Source: Turritopsis dohrnii
Lineage: Eukaryota; Cnidaria; Hydrozoa; Anthoathecata; Oceaniidae
Assembly: GCA_027922465.2 (NCBI GenBank)
Contig: BQMF02000143.1
Location: forward strand, 620,001 to 684,000
Length of the DNA stretch: 64,000 nucleotides
Direction of reading: 5' to 3'
Below, piece after piece: positions 51,580-61,672 of this stretch. Under the pieces are notes generated by a model that saw nothing but the letters and a program-made list of their open reading frames with translations, was not told the origin of the DNA and made no database searches. Position numbers and translations under genes: made by a program. Each line of letters begins with the position of its first letter. Positions within the stretch are counted from its first letter, which is position 1.

Positions 51580-52540
51580 CTTCTTCAGCAACAGCGGTAA
51601 AACATATTCCAAATAGGTATATACACTTCTAAATTAAAAGTATATATATATATAATAAATAGACTTATAACATACAAATAAAAGCTTTAAGCTGAATAGA
51701 TGAAACATGCTGGGAGTTAAGAGATTAAAAATGCAGGTTTTTATGACATCTTTAGTAAAATGAATTAAACAATCAAGATAAAATTGTATTATCTTTAATA
51801 AACTGTGAACATGTGTCACACTTTTAGTGCAATGCTCAAATACTATAGCTAAAAAGATATATGCATAGGAAAAATTGGTAAATGTTTGATGCATAACAGT
51901 TTAAAAAAGTTGTTTTTTTCAGGTATATAATTTATCGTCTCTTGTAAGATATGATTTTAATACAAGGCTAAAGGCTAAAGTTTATTTTTCATTTATTCGG
52001 TATACCAATTTTGGGACATCTACTTTGGGGACACCTAAATTCAGTTTGTAACAGATTTTGAAAAAAAACAGTTACAACATTTAAACAAGGAACTTACAAC
52101 ATTAAACTTCTTTGATTTTAACAACAAGATTTGATTAACCACACTTTCTTTAGTATTTCCTTTCACGATCGTAAAGTAATAACGCGCAAGTCAATATTAT
52201 GTCATTGTCAATAGTCACTATAAAAATCTAGCAAAAAAAGACTGTTCAAACGTAACCTCTTTGCACAAAAACTTGATACAAAGAGTAGTGGTAGAGGTAG
52301 AGCAAATAGATGTTTAAACTACAACAGAACAGATGCCTGTCTTCAACAAGAACCCAATTGTAGGTACCGCCCTTATTACGGACATCCTTCCTTATCACGG
52401 ACATCAATCAAAACATGTTCCAACGTGTATCTATGTCTACTTTCACTCAATTATACACAAAGCTAAATATTTACAAAAGGGAGTATATATAATTATAAAT
52501 TCCAAGTTGCTGCATCACATTTCGAATTGAATTTCATCTT
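51580..52540. other. Upstream of TTC14, nothing else recognised
   Basis: AT-rich with TATATATATATA at 51640-51652, about 65 bp upstream of the TTC14 ATG on the minus strand. A core promoter is expected here but no motif can be assigned. Short ORFs are not credible. Confidence 0.4.
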
Positions 52541-52544
52541 CAAG

Positions 52545-53640
52545 AGTCAAATCCTTTGACTTCGATTCGTTGATCGATAATTCCATGTCGATTTCGCTGC
52601 TATGATTTGACTTGAAATATGGCGATCTGGAGCCCCGCAGGCACCAAACACATGATGGAAATTTACTCGTAATCTGAGGCAATTCATAATCACACTATAG
52701 CTTACATTTCGTTTTTCGGCAATTTGCTCGGCAAGTCGTTTGAATAGAGCATGCCACATTCTTTGCTCATGCCTCCGAAACAATTGAACACCAATGGGGT
52801 GAATGAGGCTTAATCGACTGATGTAATTCGTTTATTGTATGATCTTTTCTTTTCTTGCTCATTGGCTTTGTGTGCAGCAGATAGGGTGGTTTTCTGGTTA
52901 GATTTGGCAATGGGATTGAAGACCCTTACGTCAAAGAACACCATCTGACCTTAGCCCAAACTCCTCTTTCTGCTACATCCACACGAGCTTCTTTGGATTT
53001 GATCGTACTTGCGGGAAGCGTTTCTCTCGTTAAAGGCGTCAAAGTTGGTTCTAAGTGGACGTCATGGTAACACTCAGATAATAATTCGGCAGTGAAATTT
53101 CGAAGTTCGTTGTGTCGGATTGCGATAAATCCGCCTGTAGGACATGAAAGTACAGTGATATCATTAATAGTAAAAATGGTTTATCACATACACAACGCAA
53201 TGGTAGATTCTTCAATGGAATATGCAAATTAATGACGTCCTAGAATTCTTGTTTTTGTAAGAAGAAGCCATTTTCTTTTATTGGTAGTGCAGTCAACTAG
53301 AGCAAAGCTTAGACGCTCCACTTTCTAGCGTAGCTGCGAGTGTTTTCAGTTTGATTGGACAGGTGATTCGTGCCTTCACTTCTTCGAGTTGCAACTTTTG
53401 TCTCTCGACTTTCTCTACTTGCGATGGTGTTTTGTCGCTGCGCAGTATCTGGATCATACGTGCTGTCCTGAATTTTGTTGACCATCATTAGCCTCTGCTC
53501 AGTAAAAGTTTTCGTGAGTTGGAATACTCGATCTTACATCTTTCTGATGGTATGGTAATTCCTAATCCACCAAGCTTTGCTGGAAGAGAAAACAATTTTC
53601 TCTCTATATCGTTACATATGTACCCGTTTAATATAGCAGG
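52545..53640 (-). pseudogene. Decayed retroelement pol C-terminal region
   Basis: Minus-strand text across several frames matches a polyprotein tail I associate with cnidarian retroelements. In order it reads LFSLPAKLGGLGITIPSE, then DSTYDPDTAQRQ, then a GGFIAIRHNELRNF block, then KSKEARVDVAERGVWAKVRW, then ASFTPLVFNCFGGMSKEC, and finally LAEQIAEKRNVSYSVIMNCL. Multiple stops and frameshifts show it is dead. Its upstream part stops at about 53640, where the RTE-like LINE block begins, consistent with the LINE having inserted into it. Confidence 0.7.
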
Positions 53641-53675
53641 GAGTAGGCTGTTTCTGATATAGCATCATCTCTAAC

Positions 53676-54618
53676 ATATTCCAACTTTTTTTTCTTTTCA
53701 TAGGCTTTTCCGTACATAAATATACATTACCTAACATACAAAAGATTTGAAATTCGAAAATGTTTTAATTTCTCTTTATATATTCTTTACATATTCTGTA
53801 CCATTCATTTAGGTTCTCTTTGGCCAGACTTTCGGCGTCTGACCATGAAAAGTTCATTCTCTTTAAGTCGTTTATGGTTTTTGACAACCAAGTTGTTTTG
53901 GGTTTGCCGGGTGGTCTTTGGTATGGTTGCATCCCGTATCGTAACGCTTTTTTGGCTGGAATCTCCTCTGGTTGGATCGCCAGTTTCCCGAACCATTTCA
54001 GACGGCGTAGAGTGATTTTACTTTTCCAACTTGTGGTTTTTGCTTTTTGATATAATTCATCATTGCTGATGGTTTTCGGCCATTTGATGTCGAAAACGTA
54101 CTTGCGGATGATTTTTCGTTGAAAAGCGTCTATTGAATCTTCTTGGGCTTTTGTCAGAGACCAAGTTTCGGAATTATACATGAAAATCGGTTCTACATAG
54201 GTGTCGATTATTTTCATTTTCGTTGACGTGGTTAGACTTTTGTTTCTGAAGAAATGTTCTAGGTTATTAGCAGCATTGATTGCTAGTGACTTTCTTCTCT
54301 TGATTTCTTCTTCAGTGTCGAGGAGAGATCCTAACAGCTTGCATTTTTTCCACGCATCATTCTTTTTGTTGATGACGAACCGTTCGGTTTTGCTGTCATT
54401 TATTAGCAGACCTTTTTCTGATAACATTTTCGTTTTTTCGCGTTCGTATCTGCGGGCGTTGTTGAAATCACTTGTGATCACGCTAATGTCGTCTGCATAT
54501 TCCATATTTATATTGACATGTCGTACTTGGGTGAACTGCGCGTAGTTGTGTTCTGTGATCTCGTCTGGCATTTCATTGGAAGTTATGTGTCGTTCACAGT
54601 ATTGGTGGTCGTGGATGG
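53676..54618 (-). mobile_element. 5'-truncated tandem copy of the RTE-like LINE
   Basis: This 943-bp block is a near-identical head-to-tail copy of 54619-55563, differing as far as I can see only by 2 bp in a T-run. It encodes the last ~290 residues of the LINE protein, from the block just before the YADD catalytic motif to the stop at 53765. It sits directly 3' of the full-length element. It has no upstream part of its own, so it is non-functional. Confidence 0.9.
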
Positions 54619-57600
54619 ATATTCCAACTTTTTTCTTTCTTTTCATAGGCTTTTCCGTACATAAATATACATTACCTAACATACAAAAGATTTGAAATTC
54701 GAAAATGTTTTAATTTCTCTTTATATATTCTTTACATATTCTGTACCATTCATTTAGGTTCTCTTTGGCCAGACTTTCGGCGTCTGACCATGAAAAGTTC
54801 ATTCTCTTTAAGTCGTTTATGGTTTTTGACAACCAAGTTGTTTTGGGTTTGCCGGGTGGTCTTTGGTATGGTTGCATCCCGTATCGTAACGCTTTTTTGG
54901 CTGGAATCTCCTCTGGTTGGATCGCCAGTTTCCCGAACCATTTCAGACGGCGTAGAGTGATTTTACTTTTCCAACTTGTGGTTTTTGCTTTTTGATATAA
55001 TTCATCATTGCTGATGGTTTTCGGCCATTTGATGTCGAAAACGTACTTGCGGATGATTTTTCGTTGAAAAGCGTCTATTGAATCTTCTTGGGCTTTTGTC
55101 AGAGACCAAGTTTCGGAATTATACATGAAAATCGGTTCTACATAGGTGTCGATTATTTTCATTTTCGTTGACGTGGTTAGACTTTTGTTTCTGAAGAAAT
55201 GTTCTAGGTTATTAGCAGCATTGATTGCTAGTGACTTTCTTCTCTTGATTTCTTCTTCAGTGTCGAGGAGAGATCCTAACAGCTTGCATTTTTTCCACGC
55301 ATCATTCTTTTTGTTGATGACGAACCGTTCGGTTTTGCTGTCATTTATTAGCAGACCTTTTTCTGATAACATTTTCGTTTTTTCGCGTTCGTATCTGCGG
55401 GCGTTGTTGAAATCACTTGTGATCACGCTAATGTCGTCTGCATATTCCATATTTATATTGACATGTCGTACTTGGGTGAACTGCGCGTAGTTGTGTTCTG
55501 TGATCTCGTCTGGCATTTCATTGGAAGTTATGTGTCGTTCACAGTATTGGTGGTCGTGGATGGTTGGTATTGATTCACAAAGTGATTTGGCAAGATAGTA
55601 GGTGAATTGGTTCGCACTAGCGCAGTCACCCTGAGGAGCTCCGGTGTCTGTGCTAAACGTTTCGGCGATGGTATTGCCACATCTTACAGCAAGTGTCACT
55701 TCAAGCATTTTCTTGACGATATGCAGCTCATCGTTACTAATAGTATCTCGTAGAAATTCAATCAAGGTGTTTCGCTGTATACTGTCGAATGCTTTGCTCA
55801 TGTCGAGGAGTGTAAGGTGCACGGTTTCATTTTTTGAGTTGATTGTTCTTTCAATTATCGTTTTAGCTGCAAATACGTGCTCTGTAGTTGACCGCTCTCT
55901 ACGGTAGGCAGCTTGTGTTGGTGGTGTTTCTCGATCCATCCTTTCACCAATTCTCATCATCATGACAGCAGCCAGGATTTTTCGAAGTGCCGATAACAGG
56001 ATAACTGGACGCAAACTGGTTACAGGTCCCTTTGGCTTTCCTGGTTTTTGCAAAGGTATCAGGATGCCGTGATTGATCTCGATTGGACATTGGCCATTTG
56101 CTGCGATGTTGTTGAATATTAGCGCAATTTGATGAGAGATAGTTTCTGGGGCATGTTTTATTAGCTCGATAGGGATATCATCACATCCTGGTGATTTATT
56201 TGATTTCAGTTTGGATACGGCTTTTCGTACTTCGATTGCTGTAAACGGTTTCGTCATCGGTATTGGTTGAATGTTTGGCATAGGCTCAGCATTTTTCCAA
56301 AAGATGTTATTAAAATATTTCGAAATGATTTCAGATTGTTCTTGGTCGTCAGTTGTTTGACCATTGTCTGATGAAACAATAAGTGGTGTTTTAGATTTCA
56401 TCTTGTTGATCTGTTTTACTGCATCGTACATTTTTTGGTTTTCGTCCTGGTTCCTTTCTAAGGGGTTCATGATAGTTCTTATTTTCATATTTTCCTCTTG
56501 TTTCTTTTCGCGATGGATTTCTGTCAGTATACGATTACGATGTACCTTTAGTTGAGATTTTAAAACCTCATTTCTGGTGGATTCGATCTGCTTTTGTACG
56601 ATTCTCTGCATGTCAGAAAGGATAACAATGTCGGGATTACAGGTTTTTTTCGATCTTTCTTTGTAGCCGATGGTTGTTTTGGCTGATTCTTTCAGAATGT
56701 TAACAATCTTTGTCCACTGTTCCTGGTTATTGAAGTTTTGTTCAAGGTTGTTTATTTCGTTTTTAACTGATTTTTTGTATAGATTACTGATATCGGGAAC
56801 GGACAGACGATGAAGATCTAATCTTTGGATTGGTTTTGGCCGTTTTTGTTCTATATATGTTGTCTTCGTGCTCATGATAACTGGCTTGTGATCGGATATA
56901 GTGACTCTATCTATAATTGATTTACAATCTATTATTTTGATGGCCTTGTAATTGTTTTTAACGAGGATATAATCGATCTGATTTCTGTATGGGTTCAGAC
57001 GTGGTGTATTTGTTTTCGAGTTGTTTCTGTTTTGATAGGCTGCTGGTGATTGCCATGTCGTTTGATGGATAGGTTTATGCTTGAAAAAGGTGTTTGTGAT
57101 GCGTAGATTATGTATATTACAGAGTTCAATAAGTCTTTCGCCGTTTTCATTTATTGTACTTTTGGCAAAGTTTCCGACAATTTTGTATAATGATGGATCT
57201 CTATATGTCATTTTTGTTTTTGCATTGAAATCTCCACCGATAACGAGTATTTCATTTTTTCCTATCTTATTGATGATGTCTGATAGGTTTTCGTAAAATG
57301 TCCGTGTCTTATTCGGTTCTTTTATGGTTGTTTCGTTTGTCGGTGCATATGCGCTGATAAATACGTATTTCCTTTTGTTGAGCTTGGCAGTCAATATACT
57401 TATTCTTTCGGATATTGGTTTGAAAGTCACTTTACTTCTTTCAGTTACAACGAAACCGGTTCCTCCGTATGAACTTGATTTATGTCCAGAGTTGAATAAA
57501 TGTAGCACGGTACCTTTGGACGATTTGATTTTGTAGACTCCTTCACCTTTGATGCGTGTTTCTTGCACCATCATCACGGTTAACTTGTGGTGAATGAAGT

Positions 57601-57720
57601 CGTCAGCTAAACACAATTTCTTTACACTACTGTTTAAACCTTGGCAGTTGAATGTTGCATATTTTTGAAATTTATTTTGATATTTCATCTTCTGTATGTT
57701 GATAAGCGTTGTTAGCGGAA
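54619..57720 (-). mobile_element. RTE-like non-LTR retrotransposon, apparently full-length
   Basis: A single-ORF LINE with an uninterrupted 992-codon coding region. The 5' end is not defined precisely; a T-rich tract at 57725-57740 (plus strand) may be near it. The 3' end reads through GAAAAGCCTATGAAAAGAAA to an A-rich GTTGGAATAT, without a long poly-A tail, as in RTE/BovB-type elements. The lack of stops and the near-identity of its tandem partner suggest recent activity. Confidence 0.85.
54710..57688 (-). CDS. RTE-like LINE endonuclease/reverse transcriptase
   Basis: 992 residues. The N-terminus (about 1-240) is an APE-type endonuclease: ATFNCQGLNS, VQETRIKG, ISAYAPTNET, VIGGDFNAKT, and the catalytic SDHKPV. 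The reverse transcriptase (about 480-760) shows SNKSPGCDDIPIELIK, LRPVILLSALRKI, LLDMSKAFDSIQ, TGAPQGDCAS and the active site EYADDISVI. The C-terminal region has MYNSETWSLTK and LRRLKWFGKLA, blocks common in RTE-like and related LINEs. All catalytic motifs appear intact and no stop or frameshift is present, so it may be competent for retrotransposition. There is no gag-like ORF1. Clade assignment (RTE versus a neighbouring clade) is an inference from architecture. Confidence 0.9.
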   Translation of the reverse strand: MKYQNKFQKYATFNCQGLNSSVKKLCLADDFIHHKLTVMMVQETRIKGEGVYKIKSSKGTVLHLFNSGHKSSSYGGTGFVVTERSKVTFKPISERISILTAKLNKRKYVFISAYAPTNETTIKEPNKTRTFYENLSDIINKIGKNEILVIGGDFNAKTKMTYRDPSLYKIVGNFAKSTINENGERLIELCNIHNLRITNTFFKHKPIHQTTWQSPAAYQNRNNSKTNTPRLNPYRNQIDYILVKNNYKAIKIIDCKSIIDRVTISDHKPVIMSTKTTYIEQKRPKPIQRLDLHRLSVPDISNLYKKSVKNEINNLEQNFNNQEQWTKIVNILKESAKTTIGYKERSKKTCNPDIVILSDMQRIVQKQIESTRNEVLKSQLKVHRNRILTEIHREKKQEENMKIRTIMNPLERNQDENQKMYDAVKQINKMKSKTPLIVSSDNGQTTDDQEQSEIISKYFNNIFWKNAEPMPNIQPIPMTKPFTAIEVRKAVSKLKSNKSPGCDDIPIELIKHAPETISHQIALIFNNIAANGQCPIEINHGILIPLQKPGKPKGPVTSLRPVILLSALRKILAAVMMMRIGERMDRETPPTQAAYRRERSTTEHVFAAKTIIERTINSKNETVHLTLLDMSKAFDSIQRNTLIEFLRDTISNDELHIVKKMLEVTLAVRCGNTIAETFSTDTGAPQGDCASANQFTYYLAKSLCESIPTIHDHQYCERHITSNEMPDEITEHNYAQFTQVRHVNINMEYADDISVITSDFNNARRYEREKTKMLSEKGLLINDSKTERFVINKKNDAWKKCKLLGSLLDTEEEIKRRKSLAINAANNLEHFFRNKSLTTSTKMKIIDTYVEPIFMYNSETWSLTKAQEDSIDAFQRKIIRKYVFDIKWPKTISNDELYQKAKTTSWKSKITLRRLKWFGKLAIQPEEIPAKKALRYGMQPYQRPPGKPKTTWLSKTINDLKRMNFSWSDAESLAKENLNEWYRICKEYIKRN

Positions 57721-58817
57721 AAATTTTTTTTTTTTTTATAAAATTCCAAAGATTGCTAGCCCTTGTCGTCCGCCTTTTTTCGACTTTAAACTTCCGACGA
57801 CGGTTTTACGTCCGCCATCTTCGGAAGCCAAGCCATTGACTTTCTTCCAACTGCCTGCAAATAACCATAATATCACCATAATGTTTTCGTGTAAGGAAAA
57901 GCACGGAAATAGCTGATTCCATTGCGTGCAGGACGGGGGCATCTACCGGCAGGAGGGGGGATGTTCATCGTGCAGGAGAGGAATCAAAATAATATAACTG
58001 ACCCTCCCGTGTTTAGAAATTTTGTGGAAATAAACGCGTTAATTTCCAGCAAACCATGCCCTGTCACCTTGATTAAATTAGAAATGAATAAAAAATAAAG
58101 AAAAAAGGCGGATTTTCATTTTTCGCTTTTATACATTTTCTGCATACTAGTAACAAACGTGAAACATCAATGGTTCACCAACCTGAAAAATGAATAAAGT
58201 GCAAGGAGATATTTTATTTATTTTCTCTTTCTTTCCCTTGCGCATAATAACAAGCTCTATCCACCCGCCCAGGGGGGTAAATAATAAAGAGGTCAAATTT
58301 TTTTGTGAACACCAGAACTGAATGATATTCTTCAATTGTTGCATGAATGTATAACCAATGCGGCGAATAAAGACCTTTTAGGAAGCAGAATAGGTAATAT
58401 ACTTTCACCATGGGTGACATATATTAGCAGGTAGCAGAAAGATATTTTTAGTTTGAACGGTGGGTTTTTTGAAAACAAAATCGTGAATGTATTATGAAAT
58501 ATTGATGATGGAGGATATCACTTGAATTTTTGCAACTACCCAAGTCAATGCTATTCTTTAAACACCGTAACCATGATTTTCTCTTAATGTAATGCCAACA
58601 AAAAATAAATATAGCCTCGTTCTCAAATTCATAACAACAGAGGAACTTAGTAACAATTGTAATCGTAACCCAGGTGCTACTGCAACACCAAACATAAACA
58701 AACCAAAATGGAAGAGCAAGCGTAATTTGATAGTTCGGTTTCTTTTTTAACATTTTAAGCGAAGACAGATAAACTAATTCTTGTGGAAAAAACTTGTGGA
58801 TATGGGCATTTATTGAA
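57721..58817. other. Spacer upstream of SAXO exon 1
   Basis: No gene seen. If the LINE inserted into the older pol relic, the rest of that relic should lie here, but I recognise nothing of it. Confidence 0.35.
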
Positions 58818-61672
58818 ATGGGAACTGGAAGAACAGCAAAGTTACTCTGCATTTGCCAAATTTGCACGTGTGGGTGAGGAAATATATTCATAATTATATA
58901 GGTATCTTCTATAAAATATAAAAAAAAGTTTAAAGTTAGAAATTTCATTTTTTTCCGTATGTATTTGATAAAAATGATCGTGATTTTTTTTTAGACTGAT
59001 TTTATAGTTAGTTACAGCTACAAGCATCCAACAAATATTTTGAACACACCCACACAACACCAGAGAAATGTTTAACTCTTAAAATTTGCCCTCCTCAAAC
59101 TGAATGCTACTTCCTTTACTTTCCATGAAGCAGTTCCATCGAACTAAAACCATGTTCCAAAGTTGAAATAAGGAGGATAAGGAGATAAACATGGAATTTT
59201 AAGTTCCTTTTTTGAATTATGCTCTTCTCATAGTTTGTCTTGCTCTTGAATATAATTTCCTTCCTCTTCTAATTCAGAATTATTAAACAATGAAATGATT
59301 GTTGAAATATAATTTCAAGATCTTTATTTTGCCTAAACATGTGGCACCGTAGTAGTGGCTATCACTCTTGTATTTCATGCGGGAGATCGGGGTTCAAATA
59401 CTTCAGAGCCTCCAACCTAAGCCGTGGCCCCTCTTGGAAAGCAGATGCAATAGCAACTAAGTGAGGCTAGCCACATAAACAATACCAAATAAAAAATAAA
59501 TAGATGCTATTTATAAACAATCTCTTTCTTCAGCTCCTTTTATTCGTTTTTGTTTCCACTGAAATTAAATCCACTTTCCAGCAATAATGCTTACACTAAT
59601 AACATCACTTCAAATTCATTCTTGTATTTATCATTCATTCTGCTTTTCAAAATGTAAAATGAAAACTTGCTATCAAACGAACCCGGTTGCTAGTTTTTTG
59701 ATCACTCAATCAAAGCAATTACTTTGCAAATATTATTATTATTATTAATATATTTGGAAATGAAGGTCGTAATTTATGTACATATAAATACAAAAGCAGT
59801 GTAATCACTGATGTGGACCAACTATGTATAAGTAAAATAAAGTTATAAGTAAATTGCATAAATGTACGTGTGTCTGGTGCATAATAAATATTTTATAGTA
59901 TAGTATAGTTATAAAAAAATTTATTAAAGATAAAACCGTAAAAAGATTCTCCTATCAAATTAGGTAAATAATGCAATCAAAACAGAAGCAATGTCAGGGT
60001 TTTGCTAAAAACAACAAACATCACCTCTGCTTGTTTTTACATGCTGCTTGAAGAAGTTAACCGAAAAAACAACGCAAAACTGTCACGCCCTAAAATAAAA
60101 GGGTGATACACAAACAAGTATTTATATAATAGAAAATTGAGGAAAATTTCATCCATTTCACAGTTCATTAAGTTTTTAGTGGAGAAATTATACATTTTGT
60201 AAGCACTGTTGAGCTTATGCTTGATGATCAAATGAAAACTTTGCTTCATGATTTTTGGTTTTTTTTAATTTAGACGTCACCACTGTGTTCATCGTCCAAA
60301 ACATGTTAGACCAACAGGGCCATGTTCTTTGACTGAATACAAAGATACATACAGAAAATTTTCCAGCTATGAACCAACAAGACTTATTAAGCCAGACCCT
60401 GCAACTCGTTTCAGTAATGACCCTTTTGATAGTAATACATCATACAAACAGGTTTTTGTTCCACATCCGCTGGCACCCCGAATGAAGCGAGAACAGAAAC
60501 GCTACCTTAAGCCTAATGGGAATATGGATGGAATTTCAAGCTATCAACATGACTATGTTGAAAAATATGCTGATAAGATGCCATCAGCGAGGCCAGCTTA
60601 CCATCCAACTACCTCAGATAGACCATTTAGTGGAACCACTGTCCATAAAGAAACTTATAGACCTTGGGATTTACCGATGAATGAAGGTTTGCGTCCGAAA
60701 GCAGCAATTAAGCTACCTATTAGCAAATTTGACCACAAGACAACATTTCAGGATGACTTCCAAGGGCACCAAGGAAGAGGTCGAGAATCAATCAAACCAC
60801 CAGAACCGGCATTATCTGTTGGCCAAGGTCCCTTTGCAGATGAGACGACAACAAGGCACGATTACACAAGGAAAAAAGCACAACCTGAGAAGTCTGCCAA
60901 ACCACCACAACATGTTTTACATCATACAGATCCCTTTGATCACAAAAGTACCTTTCAACATACTTACCAATGGCCCGATGGTAAACCAGCTGACAGTTGC
61001 AAGCCAGAAGAGATGACACGTCGCTCAAGTCAACCATTAGATTCTGATACAACACATAGGATCACTTACAAATCATGGGATCTGCCTAAACGCTTGAAAT
61101 GGAAACCAAGAAGTGGTTGGGTTGCCCCATCTGATCCATTTGATCATAAGACCACATTCCAGCATGACTATGATGGCAAGCCTGTTGCTCCAGCTAAAAG
61201 TGCTCGTCCAGATTATAATCGCCACCAACCTGGTGAGTTTGATGGCTTGACCACACACAAAGATGCTTACAAACCTTGGGAGGTTCATCCAAGGGAAGGG
61301 TATCGTCCAAATGAAGGCTACAAAGGACCGCGTGGGAAGTTTGATGGTCAAACTACGTTTCAAACTGATTACAAAGGTCTTTCTGCTACCCGACCTGATC
61401 TTTGTATACCGAAAGGTGGCGGTTTCTCATTTGATGGACCACAAGATTTTGGCACCATGTACAACAACACATACCTTGGAGAACGTCCACCTTCGTGCCC
61501 TGCCAAGTATTTAGAAGCAAGACCAAACACAAGATCGCGTAATGGGTACATGTATAAGAACGAACTCAATGGACATCAATTGTTCAAGCCACCATATGTT
61601 AGAGAATCTATTGAGGAGATAATCCCTCCACCTACCATCAGACATGGTTCAGTTGAAGTCTTAGCTATATAA
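58818..61672 (+). CDS. SAXO1: Stabilizer of axonemal microtubules (SAXO/FAM154), two exons
   Basis: SAXO proteins bind and stabilise microtubules of cilia, flagella and basal bodies through repeated Mn modules. Exons: 58818-58873 (MGTGRTAKLLCICQICTCG) and 60274-61672; donor GTGAGG, acceptor TTTAG, phase 2, giving 484 residues. Exon 1 supplies the Cys-rich N-terminus that joins to RHHC, reproducing the family's CICxxCxCGRHHC signature (human SAXO1 starts with a similar block). About ten Mn-type modules follow, such as FSGTTVHKETYRPW, FDHKTTFQDDF, FADETTTRHDY, FDHKSTFQHTY, FDHKTTFQHDYDG, FDGLTTHKDAYKPW and FDGQTTFQTDY. The 1.4-kb intron contains a SINE-like insertion. Orthology to SAXO1 rather than SAXO2 is likely but not certain. 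Confidence 0.92.
59341..59505 (+). mobile_element. tRNA-derived SINE (in SAXO intron)
   Basis: The left part GTAGTAGTGGCTATCACTCTTG resembles a degenerate tRNA box A region and GGGGTTCAAATAC fits the box B consensus (GGTTCRANYCC), about 30-40 bp downstream, as expected for a polymerase III promoter. The body continues to GTGAGGCTAGCCACATAAAC and ends in an A-rich tail (CCAAATAAAAAATAAATA). No clear target duplication was found. Confidence 0.65.

Noticed and set aside
58448..58948. 166-codon minus-strand ORF
   Set aside because: It overlaps SAXO exon 1 on the opposite strand, is rich in AT-driven residues (F, Y, I, K, H) and has no recognisable domain.
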